Shown here one piece after another: positions 46,609 through 56,123 of a stretch of 64,000 nucleotides of DNA. The stretch covers positions 352,373 through 416,372 of the forward strand of contig LT608321.1 of the NCBI GenBank assembly GCA_900095835.1. The letters run 5' to 3'. Every line of letters starts with the position of its first letter. Positions within the stretch are counted from its first letter, which is position 1. The notes beneath the pieces are model-generated. The model made no database searches. It saw nothing but the letters and a program-made list of their open reading frames with translations, and had not been told where the DNA came from. This DNA comes from Ihuprevotella massiliensis. Its GTDB lineage: Bacteria > Bacteroidota > Bacteroidia > Bacteroidales > Bacteroidaceae. The position numbers and the translations under genes are program-made.

Positions 46609-47361
46609 ATGTCTCCCATCTTTCTTACAGGACCCTGCGTTATTGAAAATGCCGAACTTCTCGATGTTGTAGCACAGCGATTGGTCGAAATCCGCGAAAA
46701 ACTCCAAGTAGAAGTGTTTTTCAAAGCATCTTTTGATAAAGCAAACCGCACCTCTCTCCGTTCCTTCCGAGGTCCAGGTCTAGAAAAAGGTCTGCAAATG
46801 CTGGCAGATATTAAAGCACGCTACAATCTTCCCTTGACCACAGATATTCATGAGAGTTATCAAGCTGCTGCAGCGGGAGAAGTGATTGATGTGCTTCAGA
46901 TTCCCGCCTTTTTGTGTAGACAAACAGATCTCCTTGTTGCTGCATCACAAACTGGTCGTGTGGTAAACGTAAAGAAGGCACAATTTCTTTCTGGGGAAGA
47001 CATGCGCTACCCTGTAGAAAAATGCCGCGAAGCTGGTGCTAAAGAGGTTTGGCTGACAGAAAGAGGAACAACATTTGGTTACAACAACCTTATTGTAGAT
47101 TTCAGAAACCTCCCTATCATGTCACAATGGGCGGATAGAGTGATCATGGATTGCACACATTCTGTGCAACGTCCTGGTGGTGGTAATGGCACAACTTCTG
47201 GAGATCGTCAATTTGTCCCTGCTATGGCAAAGGCAGCAAAAGCTTTTGGCGCTCAAGGATACTTTATAGAAACGCACCCCAATCCAGAGATTGCTCTCTC
47301 AGATGGTCCTAATATGCTCTTTCTTGACGACTTAGAGACGCTAGTTTCAGAATTACTCTAA
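46609..47361 (+). CDS. kdsA: 3-deoxy-D-manno-octulosonate 8-phosphate synthase
   Basis: 250 residues, shorter than E. coli KdsA (284) but with the full TIM-barrel set: GPCVIENAELL, FFKASFDKANRTSLRSFRGP, TTDIHESYQAA, QIPAFLCRQTDLLVAASQTG, ERGTTFGYNNLIVDFRNLPI, DCTHSVQRPGG, ETHPNPEIALSDGPNML. Condenses arabinose 5-phosphate with PEP to make the Kdo precursor of LPS. The next gene makes its substrate. Confidence 0.96.
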   Translation: MSPIFLTGPCVIENAELLDVVAQRLVEIREKLQVEVFFKASFDKANRTSLRSFRGPGLEKGLQMLADIKARYNLPLTTDIHESYQAAAAGEVIDVLQIPAFLCRQTDLLVAASQTGRVVNVKKAQFLSGEDMRYPVEKCREAGAKEVWLTERGTTFGYNNLIVDFRNLPIMSQWADRVIMDCTHSVQRPGGGNGTTSGDRQFVPAMAKAAKAFGAQGYFIETHPNPEIALSDGPNMLFLDDLETLVSELL

Positions 47362-47420
47362 GTCAACTCTGAGTCTGCACTACATTTCATCCCTATTCCA
47401 CGCTTTACCTCTCATTGATT

Positions 47421-48371
47421 ATGTCTCGCATCATAGATACAGCTATACAATGCTTACGCGATGAAGCACAAGCACTTATTGATTTAATTCCCACTATCGG
47501 CACAGAATTTGAACGTGCCGTGGAATTAATTTTGCAATGCCGCGGTAAAGTCATTGTTTCTGGCGTAGGTAAAAGTGGGCACATCGGTGCTAAAATCGCG
47601 GCAACACTATCTTCTACTGGTACTCCTAGCTTCTTTATCAATCCCCTTGATGCTTTTCATGGGGATCTAGGTGTTATTGGTACCGAAGACTTAGTACTTG
47701 CCATTTCAAACTCTGGAGAAACAGACGAACTACTTCGTTTTTTTCCTTATCTTATAGCAAGAAAAATTCCTGTCATTGGCATGAGTGGTAATCCCAAATC
47801 TCTCTTAGCCCAATACAGTTCGGTCCACCTCAATATAAGTGTGGAACGCGAAGCATGCCCCATGGGATTAGCTCCTACCACTAGTACCACGGTTACACTA
47901 GCCATGGGAGATGCTTTAGCTTGTGCTCTCATTGTTGCTCGCGATTTCAAGGCTAGCGACTTTGCACAATTCCACCCAGGTGGTGCACTAGGCAGACGTT
48001 TACTCACTTGCGCTAAAGATGTGATGCACACGGATAACCTTCCGACCATAGCCCCTATGACACTTATGGGCGATGCTTTGATGCACATGACCAGTGGACG
48101 CTTGGGCTTGTGTGTAGCCGTGGAAAAGAATAATATCGTCGGCATCGTTACTGACGGAGATATCCGCCGAGCCATGGAAAAATTTGGAGACAATTTCTTC
48201 CAGCATACAGTAGCAGAGGTCATGACTCCACATCCCAAGAGCGTAAGCCCAGATACTAAAGTAGTAAAGATTGACGAAATGATGAAGCAACACAAGATTC
48301 ACTCTGTTCTTGTTGTTAATGAACAAGGCAATCTTCTGGGCATCGTCGACTCCTTCTGCACAATGCTTTAA
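47421..48371 (+). CDS. kdsD: D-arabinose 5-phosphate isomerase
   Basis: 316 residues from the ATG at 47421 (a TTG two codons earlier also opens the frame). SIS domain (SGVGKSGHIGAKIAATLSST, AISNSGETDELLRFFPYL, catalytic AQFHPGGALGRRL) followed by two CBS domains (about residues 200-316). Converts ribulose 5-phosphate to arabinose 5-phosphate for KdsA, whose gene ends 59 bases upstream: a compact Kdo supply unit. Confidence 0.95.
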   Translation: MSRIIDTAIQCLRDEAQALIDLIPTIGTEFERAVELILQCRGKVIVSGVGKSGHIGAKIAATLSSTGTPSFFINPLDAFHGDLGVIGTEDLVLAISNSGETDELLRFFPYLIARKIPVIGMSGNPKSLLAQYSSVHLNISVEREACPMGLAPTTSTTVTLAMGDALACALIVARDFKASDFAQFHPGGALGRRLLTCAKDVMHTDNLPTIAPMTLMGDALMHMTSGRLGLCVAVEKNNIVGIVTDGDIRRAMEKFGDNFFQHTVAEVMTPHPKSVSPDTKVVKIDEMMKQHKIHSVLVVNEQGNLLGIVDSFCTML

Positions 48372-48429
48372 CGACCTATCTTCACAACGAGTAAAACAAA
48401 CTACTCGCCTTCCTTACACTTCTTACTGC

Positions 48430-49704
48430 ATGCGCAATCCTTCCTTTACGATACTCAAAGCCATAGCCATTATTCTAGTGGTTATAGCTCACTCTGCAGC
48501 ACCCGCCTATTTGTCTAACTTTGCCTATTTGGTTGGTGTGCCTGCTTTTTTTGTACTTTCTGGTTACTTCTTCAAACTAGATAATCTGGACAATACTTCT
48601 GATTTCCTAATTCGCCGAACTAAGACGCTATACCTTCCTTTTATCAAATGGGGGGTATTCTTTCTTATACTGCACAACCTATTCTTTGAAGTTGGATTTC
48701 TATCTGAAAGCTATGGAAATGCCCAAGGTGGAGTAACACATCCCTACAATTGGACACAAGCTGCTCAACATCTTTGGAGCATGGTCTTTAACATGTCAGG
48801 TTATGATCCCTTTATGGCTGGAGCTTTTTGGTTTTTCCGCGCTCTCTTCTTGGCAAATATCGCATTTATCTTTCTTTTCAAAGCAACTAGACGGCTAGGA
48901 AAACTTAAGACGTCCACATTACAAGTAGTTTCTGTTATAATTCTTGCTTTTCTTCTTGCACTATGGCAAGCCTCTATGGGACTTCATATAACAGGTGTGG
49001 CGCAAGGTGGCTACAGAGAACTAATGGGCATTGTACTCATTGGAATAGGCTTCCTCTTACATCGTGCTGATGAAGCTCCGGTTACAGCGATTTGGCGCAA
49101 CCCTCTTATTATGCTAGTTGCCAGTTCTGTGGTTTTAGCAATTCTCACGTTTGTCTATCCCGTTTCGATGGCAGCCAAGCCTGGAAGTGTGCTTTCCGTC
49201 CCTATACTCACCATCGCTGGCACAGCTGCTTTCATTTGGCTACGAAGTCTTTCGCACTATATTATACAGCTTCCTGAAAAATACACTCAATGGCTCCAAC
49301 TCACAGGAGAAAACAGCCTGTATATCTTCGTTTTTCATCTCTTGGCGTTTAAGGTTGCTAGTATGATTAAGGTTAGTGTGTATCAACTAGACTGGGAGAT
49401 GGTTGGAGGTCATCCAGTAGTTCAACATGAACTGGGAGATGGCTTTTGGTTGCTCTATACTTTCATGGGTGTATTACTTCCACTTCTACCTATTTGGATT
49501 TGGAAAAAAATAACCAATCAGCACCAATTTAACGTGACAAACCCCAGAGATTGGCTCCGTCTTTTTGTTCTCTTAGGACTGCTCATCTACAAAGGTACGA
49601 TTGCTTTAGGACAACTCATTGTAAACTTATTTATCAACCTGGGTAAATCAACTGTTTCCTTATTAAAAGCTATTTGGAAAGCCTCAAACCCCAAAGAAGA
49701 TTAA
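48430..49704 (+). CDS. acyltransferase-3 family membrane protein
   Basis: 425 residues from the ATG at 48430; the frame reaches back into kdsD but those residues have no membrane or family features. Ten or so membrane segments; N-terminal FTILKAIAIILVVIAHSAAP with the family's catalytic-type His, GVPAFFVLSGYFFK, and RRTKTLYLPFIKWGVFF. Such proteins move acetyl or other acyl groups to sugars of LPS, capsule or other glycans. Position after kdsA-kdsD fits an LPS-modifying role (inference). Confidence 0.87.
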   Translation: MRNPSFTILKAIAIILVVIAHSAAPAYLSNFAYLVGVPAFFVLSGYFFKLDNLDNTSDFLIRRTKTLYLPFIKWGVFFLILHNLFFEVGFLSESYGNAQGGVTHPYNWTQAAQHLWSMVFNMSGYDPFMAGAFWFFRALFLANIAFIFLFKATRRLGKLKTSTLQVVSVIILAFLLALWQASMGLHITGVAQGGYRELMGIVLIGIGFLLHRADEAPVTAIWRNPLIMLVASSVVLAILTFVYPVSMAAKPGSVLSVPILTIAGTAAFIWLRSLSHYIIQLPEKYTQWLQLTGENSLYIFVFHLLAFKVASMIKVSVYQLDWEMVGGHPVVQHELGDGFWLLYTFMGVLLPLLPIWIWKKITNQHQFNVTNPRDWLRLFVLLGLLIYKGTIALGQLIVNLFINLGKSTVSLLKAIWKASNPKED

Positions 49705-49745
49705 GTAATCCTCATTAAGTTACAAAGAATTCCTTTGAGTCGTCT

Positions 49746-49776
49746 TTGTCTTTAAATAAGAAATTGATACTTTTGC
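49746..49776 (+). promoter_or_regulatory. aspS promoter
   Basis: TTTG (49746-49749), 19-base spacer, TACTTTTG (49769-49776): full consensus, about 108 bases before the ATG at 49885. Confidence 0.7.
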
Positions 49777-49884
49777 ATTACCATTTACTCAGATGTAACT
49801 AAAAACGAAAAGTAGGATATAGTCCCACACAGCCCGTTGTAGTCCGTCTGTCTTCATTAATTGCAACATAACATACTCTACAAT

Positions 49885-51651
49885 ATGTATAGAACTCACA
49901 ACTGTGGCGAGCTACGCATTAGCGAAGTTGGTCAAACTGTAACCCTAGCTGGTTGGGTACAACGCACACGTAAAATGGGAGGTATGACGTTCGTTGACCT
50001 TCGTGATCGTTACGGCATCACTCAGCTCGTATTCAATGAAGAAACCGACGCAGATCTCTGCGCACGTGCCAACAAACTAGGTCGTGAATTTGTGATACAA
50101 GTCGAAGGAACTGTCAATGAGCGCTACGCTAAAAACGACAAGATGGCGACAGGCGACATTGAAATCATAGTCTCTTCCCTTAATGTGCTAAATGCAAGTG
50201 AGGTACCTCCATTCACAATTGAAGAAAACACAGACGGTGGCGACGACCTTCGTATGAAGTATCGCTATCTAGATTTGCGTCGTAGTAATGTGCGTGCCAA
50301 CCTAGAACTCCGTCATAAGTTTTGTCTTGCCGTTCGCGAATATCTCGACAATCTAGATTTTCTTGAGATTGAAACTCCTATTCTTGTCGGTTCTACTCCA
50401 GAGGGTGCAAGAGACTTCATCGTACCTTCTCGTATGAATCCAGGTCAGTTCTATGCACTTCCTCAAAGTCCCCAGACTTTGAAGCAACTTTTGATGGTTG
50501 CTGGCATGGATCGTTATTTCCAAATTGTGAAGTGTTTCCGTGATGAAGACCTCCGCGCTGACAGACAGCCTGAGTTCACTCAGATTGACTGCGAAATGTC
50601 CTACGTAGAGCAAGATGATATCATCAATACTTTCGAAGGTCTTACCAAATACCTCTTCAAGAAGGTTCGCAACTACGACCTTGGTGATACTCCTTTCCTT
50701 CGTCTCTCATGGCATGAGGCTATGCGTCGCTTCGGTAGTGATAAGCCCGATATGCGCTTTGGTATGGAATTTGTCGAACTCAAGGACGTTTTCCAAGGAA
50801 AAAGCGACTTTGCGGTCTTTAATGATGCAGCCTATATCGGAGGTATTTGTGCAGAAGGATGTGCATCCTACACACGCAAACAGATTGACGAATTGACCAA
50901 TTTCGTAAAATCTCAACAAGTAGGTGCAAAGGGCTTAGTTTATGCTCGTGTTGCAGAAGATGGAAGTGTAAAGAGTTCTGTTGATAAGTTCTATTCACAA
51001 GATGTTCTTCAACAACTCCGTGATGCAATGGGCGCCAAACCAAGTGACCTCCTTCTTATCCTTAGTGGTGAAGATGCTAATAAGACGCGCAAGCAACTTT
51101 GCGAACTTCGCCTATTGATGGGAGAACGCTTGGGCTTGAGAGACAAAAACAAGTTTGCTCTCTTGTGGGTTGTAGACTTCCCCATGTTCGAATACAGCGA
51201 AGAGGAAGACCGCTTGATGGCTATGCACCACCCATTTACCTCACCCAAACCATCAGATATCGACAAATTGGACACCAATCCAGCAGAAGTTCTTGCTGAT
51301 GCTTACGACATGGTATGTAATGGTGTCGAAGTTGGGGGTGGTTCTATCCGTATCCACGACGCAGTTCTCCAAGCTAAGATTTTCAAGGTGCTTGGTTTTA
51401 CACCAGAAAAAGCTCAAGAGCAATTTGGTTTCTTGATGAACGCATTCAAATATGGTGCACCTCCTCATGGTGGTTTGGCGTATGGTCTCGACCGCTTCGT
51501 AAGTCTGTTTGCTGGCTTAGATAGTATTCGCGACTGCATCGCATTCCCCAAGAATAACTCTGGTCGTGATGTCATGCTTGATGCACCTTCTGTAGTGGAT
51601 CAAAAGCAATTAGACGAACTTATGCTTGACCTTCGTCCTCTCCAAGCGTAA
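49885..51651 (+). CDS. aspS: aspartyl-tRNA synthetase
   Basis: 588 residues from the ATG at 49885 ([11 protein letters not shown]); the longer frame begins at a TTG. Bacterial type: N-terminal OB fold ([16 protein letters not shown]), class II core with [18 protein letters not shown], an inserted GAD domain (about residues 285-420), and motif 3 [12 protein letters not shown]. The tRNA-Asp gene is in the same window at 41 kb but not linked. Confidence 0.97.
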   Translation: MYRTHNCGELRISEVGQTVTLAGWVQRTRKMGGMTFVDLRDRYGITQLVFNEETDADLCARANKLGREFVIQVEGTVNERYAKNDKMATGDIEIIVSSLNVLNASEVPPFTIEENTDGGDDLRMKYRYLDLRRSNVRANLELRHKFCLAVREYLDNLDFLEIETPILVGSTPEGARDFIVPSRMNPGQFYALPQSPQTLKQLLMVAGMDRYFQIVKCFRDEDLRADRQPEFTQIDCEMSYVEQDDIINTFEGLTKYLFKKVRNYDLGDTPFLRLSWHEAMRRFGSDKPDMRFGMEFVELKDVFQGKSDFAVFNDAAYIGGICAEGCASYTRKQIDELTNFVKSQQVGAKGLVYARVAEDGSVKSSVDKFYSQDVLQQLRDAMGAKPSDLLLILSGEDANKTRKQLCELRLLMGERLGLRDKNKFALLWVVDFPMFEYSEEEDRLMAMHHPFTSPKPSDIDKLDTNPAEVLADAYDMVCNGVEVGGGSIRIHDAVLQAKIFKVLGFTPEKAQEQFGFLMNAFKYGAPPHGGLAYGLDRFVSLFAGLDSIRDCIAFPKNNSGRDVMLDAPSVVDQKQLDELMLDLRPLQA

Positions 51652-51685
51652 GTTCTGCACAATAGTCCATAATACGTATTATTAT

Positions 51686-51713
51686 AGCACCTCGGCGCGT
51701 GCGTCGAGGTGCT
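51686..51713 (+). terminator. aspS terminator
   Basis: AGCACCTCG / CGAGGTGCT (51686-51694, 51705-51713) followed by TATTCTTATAT; 34 bases after the stop and 20 before the next ATG. Confidence 0.55.
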
Positions 51714-51732
51714 TATTCTTATATATTCTGCC

Positions 51733-52617
51733 ATGATTTACTCCATGACAGGCTACGGCAAAGCTGAAGCCACTTACAACGGAAAAAAAATCCACATAGA
51801 AGTCAAATCGCTCAACAGCAAAAATCTGGACTTGAGCACGCGTATTCCTTCCATCTATCGAGAAAAGGAAATGGATATTCGCAAATTTGCGGCAGCAGAA
51901 TTGGAGCGAGGAAAGGTGGAATTAACCATTTGGTGTGAAAAAGGTACAGAGCAAGCAGGTTTAACTATCAACCCTTCTGCTGTAGCTTCCTACCTCCAAC
52001 AAATGCAAACCATCAGCGATGAGACTAGTGGTTTGGCCATGCCTAACCCTTCAGACTTGTGGGCTATTCTGATACGTCTCCCAGAACTCACACAGTCTGC
52101 ACCTCTTGAAACTGTTGCTGACGAAGAATGGGAAGTAGTTTCTGCGGCACTCAAACAAGCCATTTGCCAACTGAAGGATTTCCGTCGTCAAGAAGGGGAA
52201 GCACTTGCTCTCAAATTTGCTCATAACATTGACTGCATTGAAGCGTTGATGAAGAGCATTGAGCCTTTCGAAAAAAGTCGCGTCGAAAAGATTCGCACTA
52301 GACTTGAGGAGCGCATTGCCGAGCTTCCCAGTCTAGACATCGATAAGAGCCGCTTGGAACAAGAGCTTATTTATTACATTGAGAAGTTAGACATCAATGA
52401 AGAAAAACAACGATTGACCAATCACCTCAACTATTTCCTTGAAACTCTCTCAGGACCGCATGGACAAGGCAAAAAATTAGGCTTCATTGCTCAAGAGATG
52501 GGACGAGAAATTAACACGACTGGCTCAAAAAGCAACCAAGCAGAGATGCAAAATATAGTAGTGAAAATGAAGGACGAACTAGAACAGATCAAAGAACAAG
52601 TACTCAACGTTCTTTAA
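51733..52617 (+). CDS. YicC-family endoribonuclease
   Basis: 294 residues from the ATG at 51733. N-terminal MTGYGKAEATYNGKKIHIEV and C-terminal FLETLSGPHGQGKKLGFIAQ / EMGREINTTGSKSNQAEM (the DUF1732 part) mark YicC/YloC, shown in E. coli and B. subtilis to be an RNA endonuclease. Neighbour gmk starts 56 bases later; the YicC-gmk pairing is widespread. Confidence 0.92.
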   Translation: MIYSMTGYGKAEATYNGKKIHIEVKSLNSKNLDLSTRIPSIYREKEMDIRKFAAAELERGKVELTIWCEKGTEQAGLTINPSAVASYLQQMQTISDETSGLAMPNPSDLWAILIRLPELTQSAPLETVADEEWEVVSAALKQAICQLKDFRRQEGEALALKFAHNIDCIEALMKSIEPFEKSRVEKIRTRLEERIAELPSLDIDKSRLEQELIYYIEKLDINEEKQRLTNHLNYFLETLSGPHGQGKKLGFIAQEMGREINTTGSKSNQAEMQNIVVKMKDELEQIKEQVLNVL

Positions 52618-52673
52618 TGCCTAACTGCAAGTATTCTTTCTCATCCACTCACTACTCTATTACACAAATACTC

Positions 52674-53237
52674 ATGACTAAAGTTATCGTATTTTCAGCA
52701 CCCTCTGGCTCAGGCAAAAGCACGCTAGTGCAACATCTTATAGAACAAGGACTCAATCTTCATTTCTCCATTAGTGCAACTAGTCGCCCTCCACGTGGTC
52801 AAGAACAACATGGGGTCGAATACTTTTTCCTCTCTCCCGAGGAGTTTCGAGCTCATATCGAGGCAAACGACTTTTTAGAATACGAAGAAGTCTACAAAGA
52901 CCGCTACTATGGAACATTAACTTCTCAAGTAGAAAGTCAACTAGCTGCTGGAGAAAATGTCATCTGCGACATCGATGTTAAAGGTGGCATCAACATCAAA
53001 AAACACTACGGAGCTCGTTGTCTCGCTATCTTCATCCAACCTCCTTCAGTAGCAGCCCTGAAATCCCGTCTGGAAAATCGTGGCACAGAAACACCAGAAG
53101 CCATTCAAATGCGATTAGATAAAGCTGAGTATGAAATGAGCTTCGCCTCTCAGTTTGACACTATCATTGTGAACGACGACCTTGAAACTGCAAAGTCAGA
53201 AATTTACCGAGTAGTTAGCGAGTTCATCAACCAATAA
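52674..53237 (+). CDS. gmk: guanylate kinase
   Basis: 187 residues from the ATG at 52674; the frame extends to 52617 but the P-loop APSGSGKST must lie near the start. SATSRPPRGQEQHGVEYFF and VICDIDVKGGINIKKHYG are family marks. Converts GMP to GDP with ATP; cytoplasmic. Confidence 0.96.
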   Translation: MTKVIVFSAPSGSGKSTLVQHLIEQGLNLHFSISATSRPPRGQEQHGVEYFFLSPEEFRAHIEANDFLEYEEVYKDRYYGTLTSQVESQLAAGENVICDIDVKGGINIKKHYGARCLAIFIQPPSVAALKSRLENRGTETPEAIQMRLDKAEYEMSFASQFDTIIVNDDLETAKSEIYRVVSEFINQ

Positions 53238-53285
53238 CCCTTCCACACGTTGTATTGAATTCTATCTCAGAAATTTTAATTATTA

Positions 53286-53333
53286 GGGTGTATTCTAGGA
53301 AGTATATTTACGATATACCCCTAAAGTACACCC
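53286..53333 (+). promoter_or_regulatory. inverted repeat before the sugar transferase gene
   Basis: GGGTGTA / TACACCC (53286-53292, 53327-53333) with an inner TATAT..ATATA pairing, 20 bases before the ATG. Could be a leader hairpin or operator; no protein is assigned. Confidence 0.3.
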
Positions 53334-53352
53334 ATCTTCTATAGTCCGAGAT

Positions 53353-53961
53353 ATGTATCGCCTCCTCTTTAAGCGTCTCATCGACATCATTGCCTCTGCC
53401 ATTCTCCTTTGCTTAGCAAGTCCCCTTCTACTACTTACAGCTTTAGGGCTATACTTTTCTAACAACCGAAGAGATGTTTTTTTTCTGCAAAGGCGTCCTG
53501 GGCTGCATGGTAAGATTTTTCGCATCATTAAGTTTAAGACAATGAATGATGCCAAAGACAGAAATGGCAATCTATTGCCTGATGCAGATCGTATCACTAA
53601 GGTAGGAAAATTGGTGCGAACGACGTCATTAGATGAACTACCACAGCTCATCAACGTCTTAAAAGGCGAGATGTCGCTTATAGGCCCTCGTCCTCTTCTA
53701 CCAGAGTATCTCTCATTATATAGTACAGAGCAAGCGCGTAGACACGAAGTTCGTCCTGGAATTACAGGGTGGGCACAATGTCATGGACGCAATGCAATTA
53801 GCTGGAAGCAAAAGTTGGCCTACGACGTTTGGTACGTAGATAATATTTCTTTGAAAACAGACGTAAAGGTTCTGTGGCTAACATTTAAGGCGGTTATTCA
53901 TCGCTCAGGAATTTCTCAAGAAGGTCACGCAACTGCAGAACCTTTCAATGGTGACAACTAG
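53353..53961 (+). CDS. initiating sugar transferase (PglC/WcaJ type)
   Basis: 202 residues, the small monotopic form. One N-terminal membrane segment (IIASAILLCLASPLLLLTAL), then the catalytic domain: FRIIKFKTM, TSLDELPQLINVLKGEMSLI, GPRPLLPEYL, RPGITGWAQ. It transfers a sugar phosphate from a UDP-sugar to undecaprenyl phosphate, the first step of capsule, O-antigen or protein-glycan assembly. Only two possible partner genes follow; no glycosyltransferases, flippase or polymerase are next to it. Confidence 0.92.
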   Translation: MYRLLFKRLIDIIASAILLCLASPLLLLTALGLYFSNNRRDVFFLQRRPGLHGKIFRIIKFKTMNDAKDRNGNLLPDADRITKVGKLVRTTSLDELPQLINVLKGEMSLIGPRPLLPEYLSLYSTEQARRHEVRPGITGWAQCHGRNAISWKQKLAYDVWYVDNISLKTDVKVLWLTFKAVIHRSGISQEGHATAEPFNGDN

Positions 53962-54049
53962 TAATAAAGACACTGTAGCCATACTAAGGACTTTTCGTAT
54001 TCGTCTAGTAGGTTGGCGCGACATTAATAAACCTTGTTGATATCAAGAA

Positions 54050-55024
54050 ATGAAACAAAACATACTTATAACCTCTGTTGGAAAGCGTGTTGTACTAACA
54101 GAAATCTTCAAAGAAGCCGTCAAACTTCGTCAATTAGACGCTAAAGTTTTTACCACAGACCTATCCCCTGTGCAAAGTCCTGCTGGTTATGTATCAGATT
54201 TTTGCTTCGCAGTGCCACGTTGCACAGATGAAAATTACATTTCCACGCTTCTACAACTGTGCATTGATCATAACATAAATGTGGTCATTCCAACTATAGA
54301 CACTGAGCTTGCTGTTCTTGCCAGAAACCATACTCTCTTTCAAGAACATGGTGTACAAATCATTGTCTCGGACTTAGATTTCATTGAAAAATGTAGAGAT
54401 AAACGTAGCACTCACCAATTGTTCAAGCATCTAAATATAGACATTCCTGCAGAGATTGACAAATACACTCCAAGATTTCCCCTTTTTGCAAAGCCATACG
54501 ATGGCTCGTTAAGCTGCAACACACACTATATCGAAAGTGCAAGCCAATTGACGCAAGAACTTTTGGAAGACCCCAAATTAATCTTTATGGATTATGTGAA
54601 TCCTAAAGAGTTTAATGAATATACTGTAGATTTGTATTACGGAGCAGACCACCATCTTAAATGTATTGTCCCAAGGGAACGCCTTTCTATTAGAGCAGGA
54701 GAAATCAATAAAGGAATCACGAGAAAGAACCTCATCGTCGATTATCTCAAACAGAGAATATCCTTTCTACCAGGTGTAAGAGGGGTTATCTGTTTGCAAT
54801 TATTTATGAGACCAAGTGATGGAAAAATCTATGGTATTGAAATAAACCCACGTTTTGGTGGAGGATACCCCCTATCCTATTACTCCAAAGCAAACTATCC
54901 TCTGCACATCATAGACGAATATCTTCTAGGGCTTCCTGTGTCCTATTACGATACTTGGGAAAACAATACACTTATGCTCAGATATGACCGCGAAATCATT
55001 GTACCCAATTGTGATAGTCTTTGA
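54050..55024 (+). CDS. ATP-grasp family ligase
   Basis: 324 residues. N-terminal pre-ATP-grasp fold (ILITSVGKRVVLTEIF, AKVFTTDLSPVQSPAGYVSD), then the ATP-grasp core: FPLFAKPYDGSLS and the metal-binding IYGIEINPRFGGGYPLSYY. Resembles carbamoyl-phosphate-synthase-like single-domain ligases found in surface-glycan loci. It probably joins an acid to an amine, acting on a sugar or amino acid; substrate unknown. It lies 88 bases after the sugar transferase and overlaps the next gene by 41 bases. Confidence 0.85.
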   Translation: MKQNILITSVGKRVVLTEIFKEAVKLRQLDAKVFTTDLSPVQSPAGYVSDFCFAVPRCTDENYISTLLQLCIDHNINVVIPTIDTELAVLARNHTLFQEHGVQIIVSDLDFIEKCRDKRSTHQLFKHLNIDIPAEIDKYTPRFPLFAKPYDGSLSCNTHYIESASQLTQELLEDPKLIFMDYVNPKEFNEYTVDLYYGADHHLKCIVPRERLSIRAGEINKGITRKNLIVDYLKQRISFLPGVRGVICLQLFMRPSDGKIYGIEINPRFGGGYPLSYYSKANYPLHIIDEYLLGLPVSYYDTWENNTLMLRYDREIIVPNCDSL

Positions 55025-55664
55025 CTTAGATGATACCCTTTATAAGGAAATAAATTATCTACGCTCTGCATTCCAATATATACTGACGCATTATGGGCTC
55101 TCTCAATATTTTGAGACTTTCTTGCAAACCTATCAACAAGGAAAAGACGCTTTTGAGTGGTTAATATCCAATTATTTACCACAGATATCCAAAGAAGAGC
55201 TAATAGAGTTATATCGTAACCATATACCATCCATAGCACTATCCCAAGAAGTCTATTCTGCTCTTGAATCTCTTTCTCTGAATCCCAATGTTACCTTAGG
55301 GATTATCACCGATGGACGGACAAGAACTCAACTAAACAAGATAGGTGCACTTGGGCTCTATGACTTTATTAGCGACGACCACATCATCATTTCAGAACGA
55401 TTTGGTTTCGCTAAGCCCAATCCTGCCAATTATCTCTATTTTATGGAGAATATAGAAGCTCAAGAGTATTGGTATGTCGGGGATAATGTTCAAAAAGACT
55501 TCATTGCACCCAACCAGTTAAAGTGGAAAACAATCTGCTTAAATGATGATGGCCTCAACATTCACGCTCAAAATGTAGTTGTAAATGACGCTTATTTGCC
55601 CCAGATACGGATTGATAGTCTTTCTGAACTCTTAGTGTTCGCTACACAACTACCTAGCGCCTAA
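54984..55664 (+). CDS. HAD-family hydrolase
   Basis: 226 residues from the ATG at 54984, giving a 41-base overlap with the ATP-grasp gene; a GTG at 55011 just before FDLDDTLYK is a possible shorter start. HAD motif I FDLDDTLYK, motif II GIITDGRT, motif III FAKPNPANYLYF, motif IV YVGDNVQKDFIAP. Helical cap, group IA. The overlap implies coupled translation with the ATP-grasp enzyme, suggesting that they act on the same metabolite. Confidence 0.87.
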   Translation: MTAKSLYPIVIVFDLDDTLYKEINYLRSAFQYILTHYGLSQYFETFLQTYQQGKDAFEWLISNYLPQISKEELIELYRNHIPSIALSQEVYSALESLSLNPNVTLGIITDGRTRTQLNKIGALGLYDFISDDHIIISERFGFAKPNPANYLYFMENIEAQEYWYVGDNVQKDFIAPNQLKWKTICLNDDGLNIHAQNVVVNDAYLPQIRIDSLSELLVFATQLPSA

Positions 55665-55799
55665 CTCATGGTCCAACAATCTTGTATCATGCTGTAATAG
55701 GTAATTCCACAAAACTTCATTTCATTGACACAGGTTCTATCCCTATAAAATCAATTCTTGCCTCTTCTGTTTTGGTAACCCTAAAACAATAAAGTGAGC

Positions 55800-55885
55800 A
55801 ACAACAGAAAATGTCGAAGATTTTCTCTTTTATAACGGAGTTTTTTGCAAATTCTCCGAGAATTTCTGAGAAGGCTACGACATAT
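55800..55885. repeat. degenerate intergenic repeat, copy D
   Basis: Contains GATTTTCTCTTTTATAACGG, AATTCTCCGAGAATTTCT and AACGGAG words like those of copies A-C, including an internal inverted repeat ATTCTC..GAGAAT. The weakest member of the set. Confidence 0.3.
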
Positions 55886-55941
55886 ACTGGACAAACCTGA
55901 AATAATAACCGGCACAAGCGTACAGAATTTTCATCGCATCA

Positions 55942-56012
55942 TAGCCGAGTGGTGGAATCTATAGACAAAACCTTAAATACCCCTCGGAATTGCCTAGGCT
56001 TTCGGAGAGAAC
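55942..56012 (+). pseudogene. tRNA-Leu-like relic
   Basis: GCCGAGTGGTGGAATCTATA and GACA (55944-55967) resemble the acceptor/D-arm of Bacteroidota tRNA-Leu, and CTTAAAT (55972-55978) followed by CCCTCGG resembles the UAA anticodon arm and variable-arm start. Anticodon stem, T arm and acceptor closure do not form, so it cannot be a working tRNA; it may be a decayed copy or chance. Confidence 0.3.
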
Positions 56013-56014
56013 AC

Positions 56015-56045
56015 TTGCCAGTTTCGCAGTAAAATTGTAAATTTG
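56015..56045 (+). promoter_or_regulatory. xseA promoter
   Basis: TTG (56015-56017), 20-base spacer, TAAATTTG (56038-56045), 78 bases before the ATG. Confidence 0.65.
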
Positions 56046-56123
56046 CACAAGTGTGATTACGCTTATATAGCCGCCTATATCAGTACTTCACACCTGCTTT
56101 GAGAAAGTCAAGTCCTATCTCCT

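Larger units (their letters stand above)
55665..56014. other. gene-free gap before xseA
   Basis: About 350 bases with no gene. It holds repeat copy D and a tRNA-Leu-like relic (55942-56012). The minus-strand frame 55717-55917 runs through the repeat. Confidence 0.6.
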
